This document shows positions 17,857 through 26,898 of a DNA stretch of 64,000 bases, one piece after another. This stretch comes from RYN-230 sp963711705. Lineage in GTDB: Bacteria > Actinomycetota > Actinomycetes > Streptosporangiales > Streptosporangiaceae. Every line of letters begins with the position of its first letter. Within the stretch, counting starts at the first letter, position 1. Below the pieces are notes generated by a model. That model was not told where the DNA came from, did not search any database, and saw only the letters and a list, made by a program, of their open reading frames with translations. A program made the position numbers and the translations under genes. The stretch covers positions 124,001-188,000 of the forward strand of contig CAVQFM010000020.1 of assembly GCA_963711705.1 (NCBI GenBank), written 5' to 3'.

Positions 17857-19521
17857 TCAGCAGTTCGGGTTGGGGCGCACCGGGCCAACGAAGGCGCCGA
17901 TCGTGCCGGGCCCGACCGAGCCGTACTGGGCGTCCTGCCCGAACGTGTTGCCGTTGTGCATGTTGCCGAACTCCCAGACGCAGCTGCCGCCGACTACGGC
18001 CTGCGTCCAGAACGGATAGAAGTGGCCGGGGCCCTTGGGTGGCAGCTGGCACCCCGTCCCGGTCTTCGTGTTGCAGTTCGTGTTGAACTCGGTGGCGCTC
18101 GCGTCGGTCACGAACTGGATGGCCGGATACTGGTGACCGCCGGCCGTGGTCGGCTGCTGTTGCAGGAACGGGGACGGGTGCCGGCCCGGCTGGACCGAGT
18201 CCGGCCAGTCCGCCCGGTACGACGTGCCGTCGTAGTCCAGGTCACCGATGGCGTTGAAGAATACTGGGCACCCGGTTACCAGGTTCGGTGCCGCGAGGCC
18301 GCCGTGCGTATCGCCGAACTTGTAGCACGGTGCGTCGTTCGGCTCGAGCCCTGCTTTCGCCGTGTCTTTGGCCAGCTCGTACGGCCCGTGGCAGTGCTTG
18401 AAGTAGACGTCCTGGACCTTCCCCAGCGGGGTGGTGGCCCGGCCGCTGACCGACGTGCACGGCTCGAAGTGGCCGATCTCGAACTGGTCGTTGATCATGT
18501 AGGGCCCGAAGCCCCACGGAATGATGTTCTTGGCCCGTGCGGTGTTGTATTCCGGCTGGAAGTTGAACTTCCGGCCGTTGCAGGTGAACGGGTTGGTGTT
18601 CATGAAGCCGTTCGCCGCCGAGGCGATCATGAAGCCGCTCTGCCCGGTGGACCAGTCGGTCTCTCTAGCTTCCAAAGCATGGCCGCCCGGCACTTTCGCG
18701 TTGAACATCCGCACCGTGATCCGGTCTCCCGGGTTCATCTTCAGCGTGTGCCGGTTCGGGGTGAACGTGCGGTCGTTGGACAGCTGCGGGCTGGGCGGGC
18801 CTGGGGGCACGCCATTGGTCTGGACGAACCCGAAGTTGGCCGGCTCGATGCACTTGTTGTTGCAGGTGTTCGGTGCCATCCCGTTCCCGGTGCATTCCAG
18901 GCTGTCGATGGTCAGCGCGGAGCACCAGTGGGTGTTGTCGCAGCTGATGTTGTCGGCAAACGGCGCGAACCCCGGTGGGTAGAACTGCAGTTCCACGAAG
19001 GCCGCGCCCGCGCCCGGGCTGCGGGCGGACGGGGCGTTGGCGTCCGACTCCGGCTTACACGGTGTCAGCGGCGCGGAATGCGGGTCGCACACGGTGATGG
19101 AGAACCACGGTGCGACGGTCAGCTCGAACGAGTGCGTGACATCCTTCCCGGGGTGGCGCACGGTCGGCAGCGCGGCCGGCTCGACCGGGAGTTGCTCGTT
19201 GTAGGTGACCTGGCTCCCCGAACCGGGCTGGTTGGAGATGAACCGGACCGACGGCTCGTCGTGCCCGATGTAGTGATCGTTGTCCTCGAACCGGCTGTTC
19301 CCCGGACCGCGCGGGTCGAGGCACGGGAGGGATGACTTGACCGCCCGCTGCATCGGGCTCAGGCCGTTGCAGTCAAGCTCACCCACTGAGCGCGGTGAGA
19401 CACCCGCCGCCGCCTGCGCGGACACGGCCGGCACTAGGCCGGTCAATCCGACGGACAGGGCCACACCTGCGACCACCGCCGTCACTGCGGACAGTCGTCT
19501 GGACCAGAGATTTCTTCGCAT
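17857..19521 (-). CDS. Secreted Cys-rich protein of unknown function
   Basis: About 554 residues starting at ATG 19521, after a GAGGGGG ribosome site; more upstream in-frame residues look non-coding. A signal peptide is clear: MRRNLWSRR, a hydrophobic stretch ending VPAVSAQAAA, then the mature protein. The mature part has many Cys residues in short pairs (CDNTHWC, CNNKC, CNTKTGTGC), suggesting disulfides outside the cell, and no membrane anchor after the signal. Aromatic- and Pro/Gly-rich segments such as FVELQFYPPGFAP and GRHPSPFLQQQ suggest a beta-rich fold. I recognise no family and assign no function. It stands alone between RecQ and an SDR gene. Confidence 0.75.
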   Translation of the reverse strand: MRRNLWSRRLSAVTAVVAGVALSVGLTGLVPAVSAQAAAGVSPRSVGELDCNGLSPMQRAVKSSLPCLDPRGPGNSRFEDNDHYIGHDEPSVRFISNQPGSGSQVTYNEQLPVEPAALPTVRHPGKDVTHSFELTVAPWFSITVCDPHSAPLTPCKPESDANAPSARSPGAGAAFVELQFYPPGFAPFADNISCDNTHWCSALTIDSLECTGNGMAPNTCNNKCIEPANFGFVQTNGVPPGPPSPQLSNDRTFTPNRHTLKMNPGDRITVRMFNAKVPGGHALEARETDWSTGQSGFMIASAANGFMNTNPFTCNGRKFNFQPEYNTARAKNIIPWGFGPYMINDQFEIGHFEPCTSVSGRATTPLGKVQDVYFKHCHGPYELAKDTAKAGLEPNDAPCYKFGDTHGGLAAPNLVTGCPVFFNAIGDLDYDGTSYRADWPDSVQPGRHPSPFLQQQPTTAGGHQYPAIQFVTDASATEFNTNCNTKTGTGCQLPPKGPGHFYPFWTQAVVGGSCVWEFGNMHNGNTFGQDAQYGSVGPGTIGAFVGPVRPNPNC

Positions 19522-19890
19522 GGTGACGCCCCCTCGCGGATCCCACCCGACGGCGCGCCGATGTCGCGGCGGCCGGCGCCGGCCACGGTGACGCACTCAC
19601 ACAGGCATCCGGCCGCCCCTGGGCACACCCACCCACGCGCCCTGGTACAACTAATCTGCGCCTGGCTCGGCTGCTTGGCAACAGCCCGAGACCGGAAGGG
19701 TGGCCTCCCTCCTGCGCGGTCCGGGCTGGCTCCGGTCAAATGTGGATGATTTCCGCTGTGGGCACAGCGGTTAATGCACACATTTCCGCGCGTTCGAGGA
19801 GTTGGGGAGTCCGGCGAGCCTGCGGGCCGGGGGATTGGGGGAGCCCGGCTGAGCCTGGGGAGTTCCGTCGATTGGGGAGTCCGGGTGGGG
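19522..19890. repeat. 369-base gap with TTGGGGAGTCCGG repeats
   Basis: Contains the promoter side of the secreted-protein gene and, near the SDR stop, two exact copies of TTGGGGAGTCCGG (19802-19814 and 19872-19884) with a degenerate third copy at 19834-19848. No gene was found in it. Confidence 0.6.
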
Positions 19891-20691
19891 TTAGCGGGGC
19901 TGGGTGGGCGGGCGGAGGCGCAGGCCGGTCATGCCGCCGTCCACCTCCAGTGCGGTGCCGGTGGTGGCGCTGGCCAGCGGGCTGGCCAGGTAGCCGATGG
20001 CCGCGGCCACCTCTGCGGCCGACACCAGCCGCCCCATCGGCTGGCGGGCGGCGAGGGCGGCCCGCTCCGCCTCCGGGTCGTCCGCCGCGTCCAGCAGCCG
20101 GGCCACCCACGGGGTGTCCGCCGTGCCCGGGTTGACGCAGCAGACCCGGATGTGCTCGGCGACGTGGTCCGCGGCCATGGCCAGGGTGAGCGAGTACACC
20201 GCGCCCTTGCTCGCCGAGTACAGGGCGCGCTGCGGCAGGCCCGCGAAGGCCGCGACCGAGCAGGTGTTCACGATGACCGCCTGGCCGCGCTGCTCGGCGG
20301 CGGCGCGCAGGTGCGGCAGCGCGGCCCGGCTGGTGCGCACGATGCCCAGCACGTTGACGTCCATGACCCGGCGCCACTCGTCGTCGGAATTGCCCTCGAC
20401 CGTGCCGGCCGCCCCGATGCCCGCGTTGTTGACCAGGATGTCCAGGCCGCCGAGCGCGCTGGCCGCGGCGGCCACCGCGGCTCGCACCGCCGCGTCGTCG
20501 GTGACGTCGGCGATAACCGGTTCCAGTCCCGCTGCCGCGGCCCGGCCGGTGTCCGGCGCCACCCGGTCCAGCACGGCGACCCGGGCGCCACGGTCGGCCA
20601 GATGGCGAGCCGTGGCCAGGCCGATGCCCGACGCACCGCCCGTGATCAGAGCCGCCATCCCGTCGAATTCGCTGGCCAGGGACGTCGTCAT
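19891..20691 (-). CDS. Short-chain dehydrogenase/reductase
   Basis: A 266-residue classical SDR from ATG 20691. It has the Rossmann motif TGGASGIG, NNAG, the catalytic Tyr-Lys as YSASK, and the C-terminal EVDGGMTGL typical of 3-oxoacyl reductase-like SDRs. It reduces or oxidises an unknown alcohol/carbonyl pair with NAD(P)H. The upstream in-frame extension (from 20802) has no SDR similarity, so it is excluded. No metabolic partner lies next to it. Confidence 0.88.
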   Translation of the reverse strand: MTTSLASEFDGMAALITGGASGIGLATARHLADRGARVAVLDRVAPDTGRAAAAGLEPVIADVTDDAAVRAAVAAAASALGGLDILVNNAGIGAAGTVEGNSDDEWRRVMDVNVLGIVRTSRAALPHLRAAAEQRGQAVIVNTCSVAAFAGLPQRALYSASKGAVYSLTLAMAADHVAEHIRVCCVNPGTADTPWVARLLDAADDPEAERAALAARQPMGRLVSAAEVAAAIGYLASPLASATTGTALEVDGGMTGLRLRPPTQPR

Positions 20692-20949
20692 GGGCAGGGC
20701 CTCCGGGTCCGGGGTCGGGATCACCCGATCATCGCACCGGACGGCCGCACACATCCGGCCGGGGACCGGACGCCGCGACATCAGAGGTATAACCGGCTCC
20801 ATCTCGCTCGTCCGCCCAGTAAGCGGCCCTGGGCTTCGCTATGCTGCCCAATTGACCGGACCTGACGGCAGCCCCCCCGCCCTGCAGTCGCGTGCGTGCC
20901 CGCCCGCGCGCGTACCGAAGCATGGTCCCAAGGCCCGAGGAGGTTGCTG

Positions 20950-21913
20950 GTGATCGGCAACGGATGGAGACGCGCGCCGCTGGCGCGCTGGCCCATTTAT
21001 CCCCTTGCTGCCGCTGGGCTGGTGGCTAGCCAGGTGTTCCTGGTGGCGCCCGCAATGTCGGCGCAGCAGACCAATCCTGACGCGCGGATTGGCACCCGCG
21101 TCAGCGTGAACTGTGGTGGTGGCGTCTACGCCACCAACCGGCGGCTGCCCGCCGGGTTCAACGCCCTGACCGCGACCCGAGCGCAGCTCATCGGCTAACG
21201 ACCTGCCGGTCAGGCCGGCCGGCCCGGTCCGGCTGGCCGCCTGGCGGAAGTTCGTCACCGGGGGCGTCAAGGCGATCCCGGCGCGCTGCGCCAGCATCAG
21301 GGTGCTGACCGGCAGCACCGTTGGCACCCCGGGCACCCCGCCGTCCACGGGCGGCAGCGAGCCAAGCATGATCATCGGGGACGTGAAGCCCGATATGATC
21401 ATCGGCGACGCGAAGCCCAACATGATCATCGGTGACGCGAAGCCAAGCATGATCATCGGTGACGCGAAGCCCGACATGATCATCGGCGACTCCACCGCGG
21501 CCGGCGCGGCCGGATCGGCTGGATCGGCCGCCACGGCCACCCAGACCGCCGGCGCCGGCGTGTCCGGTACCTGGCGGGTCCCTGCCGCGGGCAAGCACGC
21601 CACCGCCGGGCCGAACGGGCTCGCCGCGGGCGGCCTGGCCCTTGGCCTGGGTACCTCCACGGCCCACCCGATGGTCCAGGCGGGCTCGGCGGCGCGCCGC
21701 GCGGCCTCCGGCCGGGTGGGTTACTACCTGTGGTGGCGGGTGGTCCCGCAGCAGGCCGGTCAGCGCCAGATCAGCGTCCGCGTGCACGCGGGTGACAGCG
21801 TCTACGCGCACATCGGGATCAGCCACGGGGTGGCCACCGTGACCCTCAGGGATCTGTCCACCGGGGCGGGCGGCACCTACCTGCTGCACCTGGCCCAGCT
21901 CGGCCACGCCTAG
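20950..21913 (+). CDS. Secreted G1-peptidase-like protein with MIIGD repeats, apparent frameshift
   Basis: Starts at GTG 20950 after GAGGAGG. Order: signal peptide (AAAGLVASQVFLVAPAMSA), a propeptide-like segment GFNALTATRAQL, five tandem 9-residue repeats (MIIGDAKPx), then a beta domain. The frame breaks near 21196, where one extra T turns a readable GGC-AAC into a stop; after correction the product is about 320 residues. The last domain (SGTWRVPAAGK; MVQAGSAARR; GYYLWWRVVPQQ; VRVHAGDSVYAHI) follows the layout of actinomycete G1 (eqolisin) endopeptidases. Where those have WYE or WWE this has WWR, so the catalytic Glu looks lost. It is probably an exported non-catalytic relative, or a decaying gene. 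The G1 assignment rests on motif memory only. Confidence 0.55.
21368..21490 (+). repeat. Five tandem 27-base coding repeats (MIIGDAKPx)
   Basis: Units begin at 21368, 21395, 21422, 21449 and 21476, the last partial. They encode MIIGD-V/A-KP-D/N/S. The DNA is nearly identical between copies, which indicates recent expansion within the secreted-protein gene. Confidence 0.9.
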
Positions 21914-21964
21914 GGCGTTCACGTTCACCGTCACATCCCGCCTGGTACCTGGGACCATGGCGGG

Positions 21965-22744
21965 ATGGACGGTGTGATCGAACGGCTCAAGGTATGCCTC
22001 AACGGGAAGCGCAGCCAGGCTGACCACCCGGCCGTGCCGGTCACGCCGGCCGAGCTCGCCCGGGAGGCGGCCGCGGCCGTGGCGGCAGGCGCGGAAGCAG
22101 TGCACCTGCATGCCCGCGGCTCCGGCGGCCGCGAGTCGGTGCAGGCCGCGGACGTCGGCGCCGCGGTAGCGGCGGTGCGTGCGGCCTGCCCGGCGACCCC
22201 GGTCGGCGTGTCCACCGGGCTATGGATCACCGGCGGTGACCCCGCGGCCCGCCATGACGCGGTCGCCGGGTGGGCCGGGCTGGCCGGCCCCGCCCGGCCC
22301 GACTTCGCCTCGGTCAACGTCTGCGAGGACGGCTGGGTCGAGGTGACCGGGCTGCTGGCCGGGGCGGGGATCGCGGTGGAGGCCGGGATCTGGACGGTCG
22401 CTGACGTGGCCACCGCCGCGGCGGCCAGCCCTCTCCCGGGCCGGCTGCTGCGGGTCATGGTCGAGGTGATGGACGTCACCGCCGAGCAGGCCACCGAGAC
22501 GGCGTGGCCCATCCTGGGCGCGCTGGACAGCTCCGCACTGCACGCCGTGCCCCGGTTGCTGCACGGTGAAGAGGCCGGATGCTGGCCGCTCATCGCGTAC
22601 GCGGGCCGGCTCGGGCTGGCCACCCGGATCGGCCTGGAGGACACCCTGGACGGCCCGGACGGTGCGCCGGCCGGTGGCAACGCCGAGCTGGTGCGCCAGG
22701 CACTGGCCGTGCTCGCCGCCAATCAGCCCGGCGGCCGGATGTAA
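21965..22744 (+). CDS. BKACE (DUF849) beta-keto acid cleavage enzyme
   Basis: A 259-residue (beta/alpha)8 protein of the beta-keto acid cleavage family, to which 3-keto-5-aminohexanoate cleavage enzyme belongs. Visible features: the metal-binding HLHAR motif after the first Ala-rich helix (AVAAGAEAVHLHARG), PVGVSTGLWIT, and RIGLEDTLDGP near the C-terminus. The family condenses a beta-keto acid with acetyl-CoA to give acetoacetate and a new CoA thioester using Zn2+. The physiological substrate cannot be told, since no lysine-fermentation genes are nearby. It is slightly shorter than most family members. Confidence 0.85.
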   Translation: MDGVIERLKVCLNGKRSQADHPAVPVTPAELAREAAAAVAAGAEAVHLHARGSGGRESVQAADVGAAVAAVRAACPATPVGVSTGLWITGGDPAARHDAVAGWAGLAGPARPDFASVNVCEDGWVEVTGLLAGAGIAVEAGIWTVADVATAAAASPLPGRLLRVMVEVMDVTAEQATETAWPILGALDSSALHAVPRLLHGEEAGCWPLIAYAGRLGLATRIGLEDTLDGPDGAPAGGNAELVRQALAVLAANQPGGRM

Positions 22745-22805
22745 CCGGCCAGCTGACGGCGGCCAGCAGGCACCAGTCAGCCCGGCGGGCGGAGGTAGCC
22801 GAGGG

Positions 22806-22909
22806 CGAGCAGCCCGGGCCAGGCCGGGCGCCGAGCAGCCCGGGCCAGGCCGGGCGCCGAGCAGCCCGGGCCAGGCCGGGCGCCGAGCAGCCCGGGCCAG
22901 GCCAGGCGC
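22806..22909. repeat. Four tandem 26-base repeats abutting a stop codon
   Basis: Four copies of a 26-base GC-rich unit (beginning CGAGCAGCCCGGGCC) at 22806, 22832, 22858 and 22884. The first three are identical and the fourth differs at one base. They end one base before the stop of the DsbA-like gene. Confidence 0.9.
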
Positions 22910-23680
22910 TCAGTGCGCGGCCAGGATCATCTGCTGCAGCGTGCTGCCCGGGCTGACCAGGATGCCGTTGCTGACCACCTGCCCGTTGAGCTTGACCGTG
23001 GGCGTGCCGGTGATGCCGCTCTTGATGATCTGCTGGCTGACCTGGACCCCCTGTTTGGCGTACCGCTGGCTGGTCACGCACTGGGTGAACGCCGGGCTGG
23101 TCAGCCCGATCCGGCTGCCCATGGCCAGCAGCTGGCTGACCGGGAAACCGCCGACGGTCGTCTCCCGCGGCTGGTTGGCGTAGAGCAGGTTGTGGTACTG
23201 CTGCCACTTCGCGGCGGGCACGCAGCGGGCCGCCGACCAGGCCCGGACCGAGTTGGCCTGCTGCGGCTCTTCGCCCAGGAAGATGGTGAACGGGTGGTAG
23301 ATGACCCGCACCTTGCCCTCGGCCGCGAGTTTCTGCACCGTGCCGCCGTTGGCCTGCTCGAACGCGTCACAGATCGGGCACTGGAAGTCCTCGTAGACGT
23401 TCAGCACCGGGCTGGTCACCCCGGGCATGGCCACAGTCACGCTGTGGTCAGCGTTCAGCGTGGCCGGGGCGAACGGGCCGTTATAGGCGGCGTTTCGCAC
23501 GTGGGCGGTGGGGGAGCTCTTGCCCGGCTGGACCACGAAGATGACGACGACCGCCACCACGAGCACGGCCAGCGCGCCGCCCACGATGAGCAGCGCCCGG
23601 TTCCGGCGCCGCCGCCGGGCGGCCCGCTCCCGCTCCAGCCGGATGCGCTCCCGGGCCGTGACCCGCCCCGCCTTGCTCAT
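22910..23680 (-). CDS. Membrane-anchored DsbA-like thiol oxidoreductase
   Basis: A 256-residue protein: a very basic cytoplasmic N-terminus (RERIRLERERAARRRRRNR), one transmembrane helix at about residues 29-50, then an extracytoplasmic thioredoxin-fold domain with active site C101-P-I-C104 in YEDFQCPICDAF. The cis-Pro loop is seen in GITGTPTVKLNG. It should catalyse disulfide formation or isomerisation outside the membrane, like actinomycete DsbA-like proteins. It lies just downstream of zur in the same direction, with a 34-base gap, so it could be read from the zinc operon. Confidence 0.88.
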   Translation of the reverse strand: MSKAGRVTARERIRLERERAARRRRRNRALLIVGGALAVLVVAVVVIFVVQPGKSSPTAHVRNAAYNGPFAPATLNADHSVTVAMPGVTSPVLNVYEDFQCPICDAFEQANGGTVQKLAAEGKVRVIYHPFTIFLGEEPQQANSVRAWSAARCVPAAKWQQYHNLLYANQPRETTVGGFPVSQLLAMGSRIGLTSPAFTQCVTSQRYAKQGVQVSQQIIKSGITGTPTVKLNGQVVSNGILVSPGSTLQQMILAAH

Positions 23681-23714
23681 CGGCGGGCGGCCCGTCCGGC
23701 CCGGAACGGCCCGG

Positions 23715-24155
23715 TCATGCCCTGGCCGCCGCTTTCCCGCAGTCCGGGCACAACCCGAACAGCTCGACCGTGTGATCCACCGCGATGAACCCGGCCTGCG
23801 CCGCCACCTGCTCGGCCCACCGTTCCACCGCCCGGCCCTCGACCTCGACGCTGGTCCCGCAGGACCGGCAGATGAGGTGATGGTGATGGGCGTTGCTCTC
23901 GCACCGGCGGTACAGCGTCTCCCCGTTCGCGTCGCGGATCGTGTCCACCTTGCCGTCCCCGCTGAGCACCTGGAGGTGCCGGTAGACGGTGGTCAGGCCG
24001 ATGTGCTCGCCGCGCTGGCGCAGCTCAGCATGGATCTGCTGGGCACTGCAGAAGCCGGGCAGCCCGTCCAGGACCACGGACAGCGCCTCGGCCTGCCGGG
24101 TTCCGCGCACCCGGGTGCCACCCAGCGGGCGGTCAGCTGGCACCGGCGTCATCAC
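23715..24155 (-). CDS. zur: Zinc uptake regulator Zur (Fur family)
   Basis: A 146-residue Fur-family repressor. The winged-helix part has GLTTVYRHLQVLSGDGKVD, then the metal-binding His cluster SNAHHHHLICRSCG and a second CxxC, LCPDCG, forming the structural Zn site. Its start overlaps the stop of a metal permease gene (ATGA) inside a zinc ABC transporter operon, which identifies it as Zur rather than an iron Fur. With Zn bound it should repress this operon at the palindrome at 27888-27908. Confidence 0.9.
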   Translation of the reverse strand: MMTPVPADRPLGGTRVRGTRQAEALSVVLDGLPGFCSAQQIHAELRQRGEHIGLTTVYRHLQVLSGDGKVDTIRDANGETLYRRCESNAHHHHLICRSCGTSVEVEGRAVERWAEQVAAQAGFIAVDHTVELFGLCPDCGKAAARA

Positions 24156-25030
24156 ACCCGCACATTAGCAGCCTGCAGGCCGTGCTCCTGGGCGCCGCTG
24201 GGGCCGCGGGCGCCACGGCCGCGGCGCCTGGCCGCGCCACTGCGCCGCCGCCGGATCGCGGCCCAGCCACGGCCGGCCGCGTAACAGGCCGCCCCCAGTG
24301 CGCCGACGAAAAACCCGACCGGCCAGTTCGTCTCGTAGGCCGCGGCGATCGACACCCACACCACGGCCAGCGCGATGAGCACCGAAGCCAGCATCGCGGG
24401 CAGCGGCCGGTCGGTGACCGACCGGGCGGCCGCGGGTGGCCCGATCATCAGGCTGAAGATCAGCAGCGCCCCGACGACCGGCAGGGTCAGGCTGGTCGCC
24501 AGCGCGACCACGATCAGGAACAGCAGTTCCATCCGCTGCGCCCGCACGCCGCGGGCCTCAGCCAGCTCCGGCATCAGCGAGGAGATCAGCAGTGGCCGGT
24601 AGAACAGCAGGATCACCCCGGTGCACAGCGCCGCGAGGATGGCCACCGGCGCTATCTCGGTCGCGCTGACCCCGAGCACCTCGCCGAACAGCAGCGAGTA
24701 GATCTCCGGCGCGTACTGCACGCTGAAGCTGAGGAACAGTGCGCCCAGGCCGAGCATCACCACCAGGGCCAGGGCGGTGGCCACGTCCCGGCGGCCGCGC
24801 CGGCTGAGCCAGCCGATGCCGAGCGCGCCGAGCAGCGCGGCGACGCCCACCCCGATCAGCGTGTTGATCCCAAGCAGGCTGGCCCCGGCCGCCCCGGCGA
24901 ACGCGCCCTGCGGGACGGCGTCGGCCACGAATGCGGCCCCGCGCAGTACCACGAAGAAGCCGACCACCCCAGCGACGACCGCGACGATGCTCGCCACCGT
25001 CCACGTGCTGACCATGAACCCGGAGAACAT
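24152..25030 (-). CDS. znuB: Zinc ABC transporter permease (second of two)
   Basis: A 292-residue membrane protein of the ABC-3 metal permease family with about 8 hydrophobic helices. Conserved segments are LRGAAFVADAVPQGAFAGA in the N-terminal part and FSLMIGPPAAARSVTDRPL near the C-terminus. It forms the membrane channel for Zn2+ uptake, here probably as a heterodimer with the adjacent permease. The C-terminal tail is Arg/Gly-rich. Spacing to the upstream permease is 4 bases and it overlaps zur by 4. Confidence 0.88.
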   Translation of the reverse strand: MFSGFMVSTWTVASIVAVVAGVVGFFVVLRGAAFVADAVPQGAFAGAAGASLLGINTLIGVGVAALLGALGIGWLSRRGRRDVATALALVVMLGLGALFLSFSVQYAPEIYSLLFGEVLGVSATEIAPVAILAALCTGVILLFYRPLLISSLMPELAEARGVRAQRMELLFLIVVALATSLTLPVVGALLIFSLMIGPPAAARSVTDRPLPAMLASVLIALAVVWVSIAAAYETNWPVGFFVGALGAACYAAGRGWAAIRRRRSGAARRRGRGARGPSGAQEHGLQAANVRV

Positions 25031-25034
25031 GCTG

Positions 25035-25937
25035 TCACCCGCCGGCCAGACCGGGCCGCCCGGCCGGGACCCGCCGGGCCGTCCGCCGCCCGACCGGGGA
25101 GGCCAGCAGGTAGAAGAGGAAGATCAGGGTGACCACGAAGAAGCTCACCGGCCAGCCATGCTGCTCCGGCGGCCAGTAGAAGCTGTCGTAGGCCAGCAGC
25201 ACGCCCAGCCAGGTCGCGGCCAGCCCGATGACCGCCGCCCAGGTCATGGCCAGCCCGGGCCGGCTGGTCAGCCGCAGCCCGGTGGCGGCCGGCCCGACCA
25301 GCAGCGCGGTGCTCAGGATGGCGCCGATGGTCATGGCCGACAGCGACACCGCGACCGCGATCGCGACCAGGCACATGGCGCCGACCAGCCGCACCCTGAT
25401 CCCGCGTACCGCGGCCAGGTCGGCGGCGACTGAGCTGAGCAGCAGCGGGCGGTACACCACGGCCACGATGCCCAGCGCGACCACACTGAACAGCCCGATG
25501 ACCGGCAGGATCGAGCTGCTGATGGTGAACATGGAGCCGAACAGGATCGTGATCGTCGCGCCGGTCGTGCTGGTGTGCGTGGTGTCCCAGTACAGAAACA
25601 GCGCGGCCAGCCCGAGGCCGGTCCCGCGGACGATCCCGGTGGCCAGGTCCCGGCCGCGTGGCCGCTGGACTCCGATCATGTCCATCACCCCGGCGGCCAG
25701 CACGCCCACGCCCACGAAGCCCCACAGCGGGCTGACCCCAACCAGATAGGACGCCGAGCCGCCGGTCACGCTGATGTCCGCCAGGGCATGCCCGGCGTAG
25801 GACTGGCCGCGCAGGACCGCGAACGACCCGACGATGCCGGACACCACGGCGACGATGCCGCCGGCGATCAGCGCGACCTGCACCGGTTCGCTGGAGAAGA
25901 AGCCCGGCTCGACGATGAGCCGCAGCAGGTCCGGCAC
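25035..25937 (-). CDS. znuB: Zinc ABC transporter permease (first of two)
   Basis: A 300-residue ABC-3 family permease, similar in layout to its neighbour. Diagnostic pieces are VLRGQSYAGHALADISVTGG in the second helix region and TALLVGPAATGLRLTSRPG near the end. It is preceded after 4 bases by the ATPase gene. Two different permease subunits in one zinc operon suggest a heterodimeric channel, as seen in some manganese/zinc systems of actinomycetes. Confidence 0.88.
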   Translation of the reverse strand: MPDLLRLIVEPGFFSSEPVQVALIAGGIVAVVSGIVGSFAVLRGQSYAGHALADISVTGGSASYLVGVSPLWGFVGVGVLAAGVMDMIGVQRPRGRDLATGIVRGTGLGLAALFLYWDTTHTSTTGATITILFGSMFTISSSILPVIGLFSVVALGIVAVVYRPLLLSSVAADLAAVRGIRVRLVGAMCLVAIAVAVSLSAMTIGAILSTALLVGPAATGLRLTSRPGLAMTWAAVIGLAATWLGVLLAYDSFYWPPEQHGWPVSFFVVTLIFLFYLLASPVGRRTARRVPAGRPGLAGG

Positions 25938-25941
25938 CGCG

Positions 25942-26898
25942 TCACCCGCCCCGGGCCGTCGTCGTGGCCTCTTCCGCCGCCGTGGCCTGTCCCGGTCCTG
26001 CTGCCGTTTCCGGTCCGTGCGGGCCCGCGACCTCCGGCGCTGTGCCTGGGCCGGTGACCGCCGGGCCGTCTGGATGGATGGCCGGGTCCGGCGGCACTGG
26101 CTCGGCCTCGCCCCGCCCGGCCACGACCAGGATCCGGTCGTGCACCCGGATCACGTCCACGTGCTGGCCGTACAGCGCGCTGAGCACATCGGTCCGGACC
26201 ACCTGCTCAGTGGTCCCGCTGGCCGCCCGCCCGGCGGCCAGGTAGATGATCCGGTCCATGACCGGGAGCAGCGGGTTCATGTCGTGGGCCGAGATCAGCA
26301 CCGCGATCTGCTGCTCCCGGGCCACCCGGCTGAGCAGTGCCACCACATCCTGCTCGCTGGCGATATCCAGGTTGGCCAGCGGCTCGTCGAGCAGCAGCAG
26401 CTGGGGCCGGCTGATCAGGGCGTGCGCGATCAGCACCCGCTGCTGCTCGCCACCGGACAGATTGCCGACCCGGGCGTCACCGAACTGCGCTGCGCCGACC
26501 GCGTGGAGCATCTCGTCGATCCGCGCCCGGCGGCCTGCTGACGGCAGCGGGAGGCCCAGCCGCTGCCCGTCCAGCCCGAGCCCGACCAGATCGCGGGCCC
26601 GCACCGGCATGTCGGGGTCGAGCTGGATCTTCTGCGGCACGTACCCGATCACCGGGTGCCGGCGGCCACTGGGCTGGCCGGCCAGCTGGATCGTGCCCGC
26701 CGAAACCGGCTGCAGGCCGAGGATGACCTTGAGCAGGGTGGTCTTGCCCGCACCGTTGGACCCGATCAGCGCGGCGAACTCGCCGCGGTCCAGGCTGAAC
26801 CCGACATCGTGCAGTACCTCGCGCCCGGACAGCCAGACGCTGATCCCCTCGGCCCGGAGCAGTTCGGCTGAGCCGCCGCTGGCCTCCCGGCCCGTCAT
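25942..26898 (-). CDS. znuC: Zinc ABC transporter ATP-binding protein
   Basis: A 318-residue ATPase. Walker A GSNGAGKTT, signature LSGGEQQRVLIAH, Walker B LLLLDEPLANLD and the switch His in ISAHD are all present. It powers Zn2+ uptake by the two permeases. The C-terminal about 70 residues (Pro/Gly/Glu-rich) extend beyond a normal ZnuC and have no recognisable fold. Its start overlaps the end of the binding-protein gene by 4 bases. Confidence 0.92.
   Translation of the reverse strand: MTGREASGGSAELLRAEGISVWLSGREVLHDVGFSLDRGEFAALIGSNGAGKTTLLKVILGLQPVSAGTIQLAGQPSGRRHPVIGYVPQKIQLDPDMPVRARDLVGLGLDGQRLGLPLPSAGRRARIDEMLHAVGAAQFGDARVGNLSGGEQQRVLIAHALISRPQLLLLDEPLANLDIASEQDVVALLSRVAREQQIAVLISAHDMNPLLPVMDRIIYLAAGRAASGTTEQVVRTDVLSALYGQHVDVIRVHDRILVVAGRGEAEPVPPDPAIHPDGPAVTGPGTAPEVAGPHGPETAAGPGQATAAEEATTTARGG

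Noticed and set aside
21368..22909. CRISPR array in the tandem repeats at 21368-21490 and 22806-22909
   Set aside because: Repeats are contiguous without unique spacers; one array is coding and there are no cas genes.
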